Positions 31,620-41,816 of a DNA stretch of 64,000 bases are shown piece after piece. A program made the translations under genes and the position numbers. A model generated the notes under the pieces. That model searched no databases, was not told the origin of the DNA, and saw only the letters and a program-made list of their open reading frames with translations. Numbering within the stretch: position 1 is the stretch's first letter; each line of letters begins with the position of its first letter. Source of the DNA: Morinoia aosen (taxonomy: Eukaryota; Arthropoda; Malacostraca; Amphipoda; Talitridae); the NCBI GenBank assembly GCA_030386875.1, contig CM059563.1, positions 32,650,139-32,714,138 on the forward strand. The letters are read 5' to 3'.

Positions 31620-34600
31620 TCACTGGTGGTCTGCTTTCTCTGCCGTATTTAGTGAATACTGCCTGTTTTGCTGTTTCAGGGATTGCTGTGCCTGTTCCAG
31701 GGAACGGAATTCCCTCGTATACTTCGTAGTTTGTTGCTCTCGGTGCCTTAGCCTGTTGTTGAGGTTTATCCTCGATGGTGGGTAGGTACGCTGCTTTGAC
31801 CCTTTCCGTCGCGATGTTAGCTTTTTTCCTTGTATATCTACGGTGATGTAGTTTGGTGTCCTTTGGAGCACGGGAAAAGGACCTGCGTAGGGTTTCTGTA
31901 AGGGTCTTCTGTGCCCCCTGTGTTTCACGAAGACGTTGGTCGCTTTGTATAGAGCGCTCGGGACATTGGCTTTTTGGGGTCCCTGTTGTCGTGGCAGTAT
32001 TGGCTGCAGGTTTGTCACTCGTTTTTTTAGGTATTGTAGAAATTCTCTGGCGGGCCGGTCTCCTTTTTCTTTCTCGGGTAGCTCTCCTGCGAGGCGCAAT
32101 GTTTGTCCGTATACCATTTCGGCGGGGGAGATGTTTGCGTCCATGTGTGGCGTGGCTCGGATGTTAAGCAGTATGAGGGGTAGTGCGTCTGCCCAGTCTG
32201 CGTCAGTGACCGTAGCTTTTAACGCCTCCTTCAATCTTCTGTGCATCCTCTCCACCAGTCCGTTGCTCTGCGGGTGGTACGCGGTCGTTCGCTGTCTCTC
32301 AGCGCCCAGCGCCGTCAGCAAGTTTTTCCATAAGTTAGACTCGAACTGGACGCCTTGGTCCGTGATGATTGTTGTTGGAGCGCCGAATGATGCTACCCAG
32401 TCTTTTAGGAATGCCCGTGCTGTTGTTTCTGCCGTACAATCGGCCATTGGGGTAGCGGTGCACCATCTGGTGAAGCGGTCAATGCACGTCAGCAGGTACC
32501 GTTTGTTTTGTGACACGGGTAGTGGTCCGACGATATCGATGTGTATCGTCTGGAACCGTTCCTTGGGTACCGGCATCTTCCCGGGCGGGCATTTGGTGTG
32601 CCTTATTATTTTGCTTGTCTGGCATGGAATGCACTCGCGTGTCCACTTGCCGACGTCTTTGTTGAGTCCGGGCCAGATTACTCGCTGCCTCAAGAGGTCC
32701 CTTGTTGCTTGTATGCCGGGATGACTCGCCCCGTGGAAATGCTGAAATACGTTCTTTCTGCAGCATTCCGGGATGTATGGCCTCCGTAAGCCTGTTGACA
32801 CGTCGCACCAGAGGGGTGGTTTACCGGTCTGTCTGATTATGGGGCGTAGTTTGAGCGCGTTCTTTGATGCTGGGTGCAGAAGTTCTTCTAATTCTGTGTC
32901 TCTGTTTTGTTCGGTCATTATTTTGTCGTAGTTGATCGCGGGTCCTTTAGGTATTATTGTTGACACGAGACGTGATAGCGCGTCTGCGACCGTGTTGTTG
33001 TCGCCGCTGATGTGCTTGATTTCGCAGTCGAACTGTGAGAGGTAGGAGAGCTGTCTTGCTACCCGGGGGCTGTTGCCTTCCGTGGCTTTTTGCAGGGCAA
33101 AACAGAGCGGTTTATGGTCTGTCCTGATTTCGAAGCTTCGGCCTTCCAAAAAATGCTCGAAGTGTTTCACTGCGAGGAATATCGCCATTAGTTCGCGGTC
33201 GTAGGTGCTGTATTTACGTTGGGTGTCGTCTAGTTTTTTGGAGAAAAATGCTACGGGGCGCTGTTCTTGCCCGACTTTTTGTTGTAGTACGGCGCCGACT
33301 GCGGTTCCTGATGCGTCTGTGATTAAGGTGCTTTTGCCTTCTGGAGCGGGGTGCGCTAGCAAGGTGAGTTGCGAGATCTCGCGTTTTAGGCTAGTGAACG
33401 CTGCGTCTAGTTCTGTTGTCCAGTTGATAATTTTCTTTGAGTTTTTGGAGTATCCTTTTGTCAATCCGGTCAGAGCTTGCATCTTTTCTGCTGCGGCTGG
33501 GAGGAATCGGTGGTAATAGTTGACTATTCCTAGGAATTGTCGTAGCTTTTTTACTGTTGCTGGTTGGGGAAAACTGCATATTTCCTCTATTTTCTGAGGG
33601 AGTGGTGAGATTCCGCCGGCTGACACTCTGTGTCCGAGAAAGTCTAGCTCGGGCACTCCGAAAATGCACTTGGCGGGGTGCACGCGCAGTCCTTCTCCTT
33701 GTAGCCGTTGGAAGAGTTGTCGGAGGTGTTTTTGGTGCTCCTCTGCGTTTGCGGACGCTATCAGTATGTCGTCGATGTATGCCGTTACGAAGTCCATGTC
33801 TCTTGTTACCGCGTCGATGTATCGTTGGAACGTTTGGGCTGCGTTCCGCAGCCCGAATGACATCACGGTGTATTCGTACAGCCCAAATGGTGTGGTGATG
33901 GCCGTTTTCTGGATGTCCTCGTTTTTGACGGGTATTTGGTGATAGGCTTTGACGAGGTCGATTTTGGAGAAGATTGTTTTGTTATGCAGTTTGTAATGGA
34001 AGTCTTGACAGTGTGGTATTGGGTAACGGTCAGGTTTGGTGCTTGCGTTCAGTCGTCTGTAGTCTCCGCAGATTCTCCATGCCCCGGGTTCGGCTGCCTT
34101 TGGTACCATGTGCATGGGTGATGCCCAGGCGCTCTTCGACGGCCTGATGATGCCATGTTCCAGCATTTCGTTGAATTCTTGTCGCGCCGCTTCCAATTTT
34201 TCCGGAGACAGTCTCCTTGGTCGTGCATATACTGGGGGTCCGGTTGTTTCGATGTGGTGTTCTACGTCGATTTTCTTTTGTGTGTGCCGGATGTGTTGGG
34301 AGGTCGGTAGTATTCCGGGGTATTCCTCGTACAATGTGTTGAATTCCGGGGCGGTTTGGTGTTCGATCCTGTGCACTCGTTGGCTTCTTGAAACGACACG
34401 TTTGCAGGGTACTTTGGTTCCGGAAGTTTGGGCGTATAGGCTTGCGTTTGAGGTGTCGACGCTTAGCTGGTGTGCGGCGAGGAAATCCATGCCAATGATC
34501 GGTTGTCCCACGTCCGCTTCTATGAAGTTCCATCTTACGGGCCATAGGGGGTTGAGCAGGATGATGCGCTCAGTCGTCCCGTAAGAAGCTATGGGGGTGT

Positions 34601-34790
34601 TGTTGGCGGCGAGTAAGTCGTAGGACGGGGGTTTGAGCGTGTGTTTCTTTTTAGTTGGTACTAGGCTGACGGCTGAACCGGTGTCGATGAGGTATCGTAC
34701 GTTGCCGGTGTCTGTGACGTACATTAGCTCGCCTTTTTTTGTCTGTGCGGAGACTGGGGCGTTTACCATTCTCCGCGGTCGTCGTTTCCC
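31620..34790 (-). CDS. pol: Gypsy-3 pol polyprotein (protease, RT, RNase H, integrase)
   Basis: Open for about 1060 codons. There is no ATG at the start; translation should enter by -1 frameshift at 34784-34790. Numbering from the first codon of the open stretch at 34802: protease LIDTGSA (D40); RT with [10 protein letters not shown] and YIDD at 342-345; RNase H LITDASG (D496), E537 and D562; integrase finger H690, H694, C724, C727; integrase core D756, D815, E851 (35 residues between the last two). The C-terminus is basic. RT before integrase fixes the Ty3/Gypsy order. All catalytic residues checked are present and no stop interrupts, in contrast to the other Gypsy copies here. Confidence 0.96.
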   Translation of the reverse strand, partial: GKRRPRRMVNAPVSAQTKKGELMYVTDTGNVRYLIDTGSAVSLVPTKKKHTLKPPSYDLLAANNTPIASYGTTERIILLNPLWPVRWNFIEADVGQPIIGMDFLAAHQLSVDTSNASLYAQTSGTKVPCKRVVSRSQRVHRIEHQTAPEFNTLYEEYPGILPTSQHIRHTQKKIDVEHHIETTGPPVYARPRRLSPEKLEAARQEFNEMLEHGIIRPSKSAWASPMHMVPKAAEPGAWRICGDYRRLNASTKPDRYPIPHCQDFHYKLHNKTIFSKIDLVKAYHQIPVKNEDIQKTAITTPFGLYEYTVMSFGLRNAAQTFQRYIDAVTRDMDFVTAYIDDILIASANAEEHQKHLRQLFQRLQGEGLRVHPAKCIFGVPELDFLGHRVSAGGISPLPQKIEEICSFPQPATVKKLRQFLGIVNYYHRFLPAAAEKMQALTGLTKGYSKNSKKIINWTTELDAAFTSLKREISQLTLLAHPAPEGKSTLITDASGTAVGAVLQQKVGQEQRPVAFFSKKLDDTQRKYSTYDRELMAIFLAVKHFEHFLEGRSFEIRTDHKPLCFALQKATEGNSPRVARQLSYLSQFDCEIKHISGDNNTVADALSRLVSTIIPKGPAINYDKIMTEQNRDTELEELLHPASKNALKLRPIIRQTGKPPLWCDVSTGLRRPYIPECCRKNVFQHFHGASHPGIQATRDLLRQRVIWPGLNKDVGKWTRECIPCQTSKIIRHTKCPPGKMPVPKERFQTIHIDIVGPLPVSQNKRYLLTCIDRFTRWCTATPMADCTAETTARAFLKDWVASFGAPTTIITDQGVQFESNLWKNLLTALGAERQRTTAYHPQSNGLVERMHRRLKEALKATVTDADWADALPLILLNIRATPHMDANISPAEMVYGQTLRLAGELPEKEKGDRPAREFLQYLKKRVTNLQPILPRQQGPQKANVPSALYKATNVFVKHRGHRRPLQKPYAGPFPVLQRTPNYITVDIQGKKLTSRRKGSKQRTYPPSRINLNNRLRHREQQTTKYTREFRSLEQAQQSLKQQNRQYSLNTAEKADHQ

Positions 34791-35581
34791 GCGAAACTGC
34801 AAGGTTGGGTACAGTTTCTTGTTCGGTTACCGAAAGTTTGGTGGTAATAGCAGATTGCTTGGTCCTGCTTGATTCTTGTATTGCTTCTGTTTCCGTACCT
34901 AGGTCCTGGGGTTTGGTTTCGCCAATCTTCTGCTTGCTTCTTGTTTTCCTGTGGGCGTAAAGCGTTTGCCAGCATTTTCTTGAGTTCTGCTATTTCCTGT
35001 AGGGCTTTGTCAAATTCCGCTCATGAGACGGTAAGAGATGGGGGTTGTTTGATGGCAGTTACGGCGATGGGTTCACTCATGGCAGTTTGGCAAGCGGTTT
35101 GCCTTGCTATGATCTGATCTGCGATTACTCTGTATTCTTCGTCCGTTTTTCCCCTGCCTAGTGCCTCGATCAGCGGTTGTGCTGTGATTGGTAGCTTTGC
35201 GAGGTGCATGGAACGGATGACGGACGGTGGTAGAGGTGCTTGCCTGCAGCTGTTCAGTCGTTTCATTTCGAGGAGCAATTCTGATGGCGTATTGTCTCCC
35301 ATGGTAGTTTTGACGATGGTGTCGTAGTTTGCTTCCTCGTCGTGTCGCACGAAACGGTGCGTTAATGCGGCTTTTAATGCGTCGTATTTGTCGTTTGCCG
35401 GTGGGTTCAGGAGTATTTCTTGGATCTCGGATACGATGTGTGTTGGGAGTCCTCCTAGTAACGCTCCGAACTTTGCGCCGTCGTCCAGGTTTGGTACTTG
35501 TGCGAGGAACACGTCGCAATGCAGTAACCATCCTTTCACATCTCCGCTGAATGCGGGCAACCGGATATCTTTCCCAGCCAT
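34763..35581 (-). pseudogene. gag: Gypsy-3 gag, one internal TGA
   Basis: Starts at ATG 35581 (MAGKDIRLPAFSGD), 272 codons to a TAA at 34763. Residues 1-180 form the capsid-like domain (FSGDVKGWLLHCDVFLAQV, a common Gypsy gag opening). One TGA lies at 35021-35023 and the same frame continues beyond it. Near the end, [18 protein letters not shown] is the CX3H...C...C finger found in many arthropod Gypsy gags. The single TGA would truncate Gag and block Gag-Pol unless read through; it may be a point mutation in this copy. The 3' end overlaps pol. Confidence 0.85.
34784..34790 (-). promoter_or_regulatory. -1 ribosomal frameshift heptamer GGGAAAC (gag to pol)
   Basis: Gag reads GCG GGA AAC GAC, placing GGGAAAC in X XXY YYZ phase, seven codons before the gag stop and within the gag/pol overlap. 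Pol is in the -1 frame. GGGAAAC is a known retroviral slippery heptamer. Confidence 0.75.
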
Positions 35582-35603
35582 GCCTCCTATTGCCTGCCGA
35601 ATA

Positions 35604-35619
35604 CCTCTGGGATCAACCA
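35604..35619 (-). promoter_or_regulatory. primer-binding site of Gypsy-3
   Basis: Minus strand TGGTTGATCCCAGAGG, one base downstream of the 5' LTR end. tRNA not assigned. Confidence 0.7.
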
Positions 35620-35620
35620 G

Positions 35621-37310
35621 TGTAGTGTTCTCCCCCAGGCTGCAACACGCTTCGGGCAGGCTTTGTGCTATCTTTTTCGTGATAGGATAGCCCGAAGCGA
35701 GTGCCTGAGGTACAACCGTATTCGGCAGGATATGGACAACACGGGGGTAACACGGTAATTATATGTGGTGATTGAAGTACAATCCTATTCGAGAATGACA
35801 TAAATTGAAACTTAATCCCATGCGAGAATAGCACAAATACGTGATGATTGAAGCACAATCCTATTCGGGAATGACGTAATGATTGAAACACAATCCTATG
35901 CGAGAATAGCACAAATACGTGATGATTGAAGCACAATCCTATTCGGGAATGACGTAATGATTGGAACACAATCCTATGCGAGAATAGTACTAATACGTGA
36001 TGATTGAAATACAATCCTATTCGAAAATGACATAAATTACGTAATGATTGAAACACAATCCTATGCGAGAATAGCACAAATACGTGATGATTGAAGCACA
36101 ATCCTATTCGGGAATGACGTAATGATTGGAACACAATCCTATGCGAGAATAGTACTAATACGTGATGATTGAAATACAATCCTATTCGAAAATGACATAA
36201 ATTACGTAATGATTGAAACACAATCCTATGCGAGAATATCACAAATACGTGATGATTGAAGCACAATCCTGTTCGGGAATGACGTAATGATTGAAACACA
36301 ATCCTATGCGAGAATAGCACAAATACGTGATGATTGAAGCGCAATCCTATTCGGGAATGACGTAATGATTAAAACACAATCCTAGGCGAGAATAGTACTA
36401 ATACGTGATGATTGAAATACAATCCTATTCGAAAATGACATAAATTACGTAATGATTGAAACACAATCCTTTGCGAGAATAGCACAAATACGTGATGATG
36501 GAAATACAATACTATGCGAGAATTACGTAATGAATGAAACAAGCGCCAATAGCGGGTAACGTCCGCGAGGACGCTACTTACGAACGCAGCGGCGGGACGT
36601 GATGATTGGTGCTACGTAGTGCGACTGTTACGAACAGGTCAGCTGGTGCTAGCGGGGCGCCGAGACGAGGCTAGTCAGCTGGGTCGGGCCCAACCGCCAC
36701 GTGGTTCACCGTTGTAGCTGTTAAGTAGCTACGGCGAGGCTAGCCGGCCGGAGCGGGCGAGAGATGTCGTAGAGCGGCTTGGCCGACGACGCCGGCGCGG
36801 GGCGTTGCAACGTGACTTTTTAAAGGCTTTGAAACACCTTGAAGCGTCAAGACGCTACTAGGTTTAAGACCTTGCAACACCTTGGGGCGTCGATAGGCAG
36901 GGCCAGTCTCCGGAGCTTGGTGCAGGTACGCGAGAGGCAAAGTCGACCTCGGAAGCTAGATGCAGGAACACGAGGCTGGTGCTGGAGATGTGACTTGAAC
37001 GAGGACGAGGGCTTGAGTGAGTGCGAGCCTTGTTGGGGTCGCCTTATGTAGGCCTCGAGTGCAAGCCCCGAGTCCGGGCGTGAGTCCTGATTGGTCGCGA
37101 GTTTGTGGGCCTGTGGTGCTGGAGGCAGGAAGCCGTTGTAGCTTACGGGCACCTTTTCTCATAGTCGCGAGGCGGCTTCTGTCAGGTCCCGTGTTTGGTT
37201 GACTAGGCGCTTCGGGTCCGGAGGTGCTCTGGAACGGATGCGGTTGTAGTCTGGAGGCAGCTTTTCTCAGGTCTTGTGGAGGTCCGCGGCTTGCCGCTGG
37301 GATCACCACA
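35621..37310 (-). repeat. 5' LTR of Gypsy-3, with minisatellite
   Basis: 1690 bp, partner of 29844-31576. Minisatellite at about 35755-36530 with five TGACGTAA motifs. The following GC-rich part is nearly identical to the other LTR. Confidence 0.93.
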
Positions 37311-37314
37311 GGTG

Positions 37315-37344
37315 CTTAGGGTAGGGGGCGTGCTCGCTCGCACA
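37315..37344 (-). repeat. 5' LTR of the LARD-like element, second part
   Basis: Completes the LTR begun at 29712 (CTTAGGGTAGGGGGCGTGCT...). Followed by the GCAC target duplication. Confidence 0.85.
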
Positions 37345-37914
37345 GCACCTGAATAAAAAGTGGTGCATTACTTAAGAATCAACTTAGATCACCCTAACAA
37401 ACAAGCACTCTTTCTTAACTCCAGCTTCAGGCAGAATTAATGAATAATAATAATGAATAATGAAACAATATCTTGCCGCAGAGATAGCTCAGCACTTATG
37501 AACCGTCATGAGAAAAAGATGAGGCCTCTTATTCTCTAACATTCAGATGAGCGAGAATTGCTCCATAGGCTCAATGGAGTAACTATAAAAATACATGTAA
37601 AGATGGAATAACTTAAAGGCACTTTTGAAAACTAGAATTACCTTCTAATATGCACAACGTGAAAGCAACATTGCCAAGATGACGCAGTAAAAAACACAGA
37701 GAATGTTCCTAAGTTAATTACCAGAGTGAGTTCTAATTACACAGACACGTTGAGTATATTTTAGTCTCTAGACACATCCAACTGACTAAATAAGGTTACT
37801 CTAACTTAACACTTAAGATTTAACACTTGTTACTTACATACGCCCTTCTGGGTCCCAAGCACTGCACTCAGACGAATCTCTTACGAGAATGACGGACTCT
37901 GCCTGGAGAGCTGG
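37345..37914 (-). repeat. R1 inverted arm, right (outer part)
   Basis: Reverse complement of 23206-23124, 21689-21460 and 20400-20085, continuing the right arm after the LARD. It lacks the TTAA element and the solo LTRs present on the left arm, so it supplies the empty sites. It ends where the BEL LTR begins. Confidence 0.85.
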
Positions 37915-39792
37915 TGTCGCGTCTTACAAGACGCAAATTTTGAGAAATATTATTCAGCAACATTTTGCGGATCCGTACTGGTCCGCAGGACTGACGCAGC
38001 GTTCTATTTGACTCAGGTGCTCGTGGAAAAGAATTTCTCCCTGGATAATCTTAAGTTTCTGTGTGATTAGCAGTGTGATTAAGTGTCAGAAAACTATTAA
38101 TTCAATTCCTGTGTTCTCGAACTAGCTATACTTGTCGCTCCGCCACCATGTATTGTGTGTTTGATAGTGGTGAACAGCCGGTTCCTAGAGCATTCAATGA
38201 TGCTTCTGGCAGCCGTCGAACCACCTACATTGAGTCAGACTAGCCGTTGCGATATTGTGAATTTCTAGTGCTTCCTCTAGCCAGTATGCTGCATTGTGAT
38301 GCTAGGAATTTAACGGTTCAGATTCTAAAATAACAGTATTCAGCAGGCTCAGTGAATGTGTGAATTTTAGAAATTTGCTCATTGATTTTAACTCTGAAAT
38401 TTGAGCTGAATATTGAACTTCAGTTTAACCAATCACAAGTGACGTGTTTAAGTATAAAAAAAACATAGGAGGTGAATAGTCGGTTGGTACTGGCGACTTT
38501 ATTGTGCGTAGCTCAAATTTTTACAAAAAAAAGTAAAATACATTTTTCTTTTGAATGTCAATATCTTGTTGGCTCCTCACCCATGAGCTATGCTGGGCAA
38601 GTTGCGCCAGTCAGTAGGGTAGAAGCCTAGAGTTAAAGTATTTTCAAAGGTAGACTGGGAATATGCCCAGAAATTTATGCGAACACTCGCCATGTGATTT
38701 TGTGTTCTCAGGTTAACGTTGGCCAAAGTGTACTTGTTGCCCTAGGGACAGTTACCATGTATTTCAATTAAGTAATTCAAATTTGGCGGCTAATTTTAAA
38801 CCCTTTCAGTATTAGGCTGATCAATGAGATTGCCGTTTTTTGAAAATAGGATTTTTAGACAGTAGCTGATCTGCTGTATTCATGTACATTAACTTTAAGC
38901 TCTGATTATTCTGCGGCTGAATAGGCCGTAGTACTAGTCTGCTGTCACTATTTTAGCGCTGCCCCTGCATCAGAGACCTAACCCTTTTAAACCTTTTCCC
39001 CTCTCCAGGTAGAGTAAAGAAAAATAAGAAAAATTCATTTCTGTAGGTTGAAACAGAGAGGCCATTCCAACGTGTGAGAGACCTTCCCCCATCGTTTGTG
39101 AGTATACGAGGGTGCTGTCAGGTCGTCTCACCGAGGTTGCAAACCAGTACTACTGTAGCATTTAACCTGTGTAAACAATTAGAACTAATTCTAAAGCCAA
39201 GTCTCGGCAACTAAAATTAGTGTGTGCACGTGTACAGCCCTCCTTTGACCACAGTGCACATATTTAGTTGTTTGGAAACTATAATGGGGAGATAGGGGAA
39301 AACCTTCCATGTGTATGTTTATAAAATTGGATTTTTGCATTACTGTGTGCTTAATACGAAGTATAAAAATGTATTTCCTATTTGGAAAGTAAAAAATTCT
39401 TTAATATTCTGCCTCAGATGTTACAATAGTTGTCTCATTGTGTTATGCTTTTGGCCTGACAATTATTGATCCCTTTCCATGTATTGCTATTCTCTTATTG
39501 CTATCATATTTAGTTCTAGCATTATTTAGTCGCTCTTCGTACCTTATTCGGCTACTTCTCATCCATATTTGAACTAGGAGTTTTTTATTATGTGGTATTA
39601 TATACCTTAATTGTTCAGTCGTCTGTGTTCTTGAACTAGGAGTTTTCTCATCTTGCGGTTATTCCTCGTATTGTCCCGAACCTGAAATATACTTGTTTGT
39701 GCAGTTCACGGAGTCATCGGGGCTTGAATTTAAAACTGAAGAAACCTCGTATTCTTTGGCGTCCTCTTGAAGGCCGTTCATTCGCGTTGATG
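37915..39792 (+). repeat. 5' LTR of BEL/Pao element
   Basis: Begins TGTCGCGTCTTAC. Matches the 3' LTR along its whole length with scattered substitutions. The right end is placed where similarity stops (CGCGTTGATG). Confidence 0.85.
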
Positions 39793-40103
39793 TAGTGAAG
39801 ATCAAAATCCGCAAAGTTACGCGACAGTGAAAAACGGCAGCGGGAGGTGCTCCACAACGAAGAAGTCCTCCAAAAGAAAAGGCTCACAGCAGGTTCTCAG
39901 AAGCCCGTGGCGAATAATCAAGACCATAGAGATGAACTCCCCCGGACGAACAACTAAGCCCAGACTTCCCCAGCTGGAAGACCAATTCACCGTTGCGTTG
40001 GCAGCCCTGAACAGTCTCCTGAATGGTGCAGTACCACGAGAGCTCAGGACTTCCGGCGAGGTCGAACAGGTGTACGCTGGAATCCGAAAAAAAGGCATAG
40101 GCC

Positions 40104-41816
40104 GTGAAACAACTCGGCAACCAGTTAGTCACGGCTCTCGAGAACTCAGGGGCCACAGCAGAAGCGACGGTCATCCGAGACTCATTGACACGTGCTAGAG
40201 CCCGCAGAAAAGCGTTAGCCAATTCAATGGATCACAGAAACGAGGAGCTCTTGGGGAGCTCGTCACGGAGTGTGGCGAAGAGACCTTCCGAGCACAGAAG
40301 CTCAAAGTCAAAAAGGATCTCACACAGAAACCAGCAGCAAGACGCTGCATATCAGCGAGGCGGGTCCTCAAAACCTCCCTCGGCTAAGAGTCAGAGCAAG
40401 CACGGCTCCATACATCAGGGCAAGGACCAGGCCAGCTCCAGCCATCGCTGCCAGAGTCACCAAAGCTCGAGCTATGACAGCCAGAGTCAAGACAGTGAGA
40501 GCGATCATAGCCAGAGCCTTCCCAGCGCCAGCTCTCGTCACAAGGACGGTGAGTCCTAGCGCCGCGGGTCCCTTGGCCAAGGCAATAAGCAAATGCTTTT
40601 TGACCTCACGGAACATCCATCGGTACTGTTGGCACAAATCACCATCGAGAGGTCAAAATTGAGGAATGGGAACCGTACGGAAAACGATCAGCCCTTTGGC
40701 GAAGAGAATACCGAGTGTAAAGATGCTCGCACATGAGCCTGGGTCGACCAAGCTTTCCAACCCCACGTCATAGAGCCCGCAGGGGGCGCGACGGCGGTTA
40801 CGAACGCTCAACCCCGTGACACTACTCTCGTACCTCCGATGAACCCCTCTGCACCAGGATTCCAGCCCAGCGCTTCCACCAGCTCACCGGCCGTTGTTTT
40901 TGAAACAAGGCCACCACTGATCGACGGAGCTATGAGGCTCTCTATGATCGAATACTTAAAAAGGGGGCCCAGCCAGCCTTACGCGGGAGAGGCTCATCTG
41001 TCACACAGATGGTTCGATGCCCTCAAAAGAAGGATGGAAAGGCTCGCCGTGGAGCCCATCGACACCATTGAGATCCTTACAAGTCACACCAGTGGAGAAC
41101 CGAGGAGCCTGATTGAAGACAGAATGGCCGCTACCTACCTGGACACAGCGGCCCTGCTCACCCACATCGTCGACCAATTGAAAACTCGCTTCGGTTCTAA
41201 CTACAGGGTAGCTGACAGCCTGATCGAACGTCTCGCGTAAACGTCGGACATCAAAGGGTCGAAGGGTGACCGCACGGTCATTCTCAAGCTGCGGAAGTTC
41301 AGCGACGCCTGTCTAGCGATTCATCATACCATGCAATACAACCCCGGATTATCCTTCCTGAACACCGACGTAGGGCTATCCCCCATCGTAGAGAGACTGC
41401 CCTTCTTCGTACTAGAGGCCTGGAGAAGCGAGAGAACTAGGCACAGAAGATAATCTGGATCGCTACCAGATTTCGCGAGGTTCTGCGAGTTCATCAAAAC
41501 GCTGTCAGATACCCAATGCGACAGTTTTGGGGCATCGAACCTCAACTGGGTGAGTACTCGACGCGACACCGCGGCCCCCGCTCGCCCCAATCCAAGAGCC
41601 CCGCGAGTCCTCTATACATCCTCGGAGAATCAACCCGGCAGCTGTGTTCTCCACCAGAGCGCACAGCACGCGACAAGCTCGTTCCAAGCGGTAAGAAAGA
41701 TGGAACCTCAGAAGAAGGACTTCATACGCGAGCACAAGCTATGCTACCGTTGTCTAGGCACTCACTGGGCAAAGCGTTGCAAAGAAGTCGTGAAGTGCGA
41801 TGATTGCGGAGCCGAA
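40104..41816 (+). pseudogene. gag: BEL/Pao gag, several in-frame stops
   Basis: One frame can be followed from about 40104 to 41816, with stops at 40557, about 40735, 41238 and about 41451. The first part is Ser/Gln/His-rich and Arg/Lys-rich. 40839-41240 carries the helical gag domain (EYLKRGPSQPYAGE, IEILTSHTSGEP). Near the end, CYRCLGTHWAKRC (CX2CX3HX4C) followed by CDDCG is the typical BEL nucleocapsid. Upstream, 39827-40198 is open in another frame and may hold the gag start. The protein would package element RNA; this copy cannot make it. Confidence 0.8.

Larger units (their letters stand above)
29844..37310 (-). mobile_element. full-length Ty3/Gypsy retrotransposon (Gypsy-3), nearly intact
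   Basis: 7467 bp, LTRs of 1733 and 1690 bp, 4-bp target duplication GGTG (29840-29843 and 37311-37314). Minus-strand order: 5' LTR 35621-37310, primer-binding site, gag, -1 frameshift site, pol, purine tract, 3' LTR 29844-31576. Pol is uninterrupted; gag has one TGA. Outside the minisatellite the LTRs differ at only a handful of bases by eye. It sits within the LTR of the LARD-like element. Confidence 0.95.
25120..37344 (-). mobile_element. non-coding LTR retrotransposon (LARD-like), about 4.75 kb without its nested Gypsy
   Basis: 163-bp terminal direct repeats (25120-25282; 29712-29843 joined to 37315-37344) differ at about five positions. Target duplication GCAC lies at 25116-25119 and 37345-37348. 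On the minus strand the LTR reads TGTGCGAGCG...CTGTATA. A TGGTGGCCAG primer-site-like sequence follows the 5' LTR (29693-29710) and a purine tract AAAGGGGGGAGG precedes the 3' LTR (25285-25296). The 4.4-kb interior has no gag or pol. Such elements depend on proteins from an autonomous relative. An intact Gypsy (29844-37310) interrupts the 5' LTR. Confidence 0.85.

Noticed and set aside
31853-34584. Many plus-strand frames of 60-260 codons opposite pol
   Set aside because: Shadows of the Gypsy-3 pol codons; no recognisable domains.
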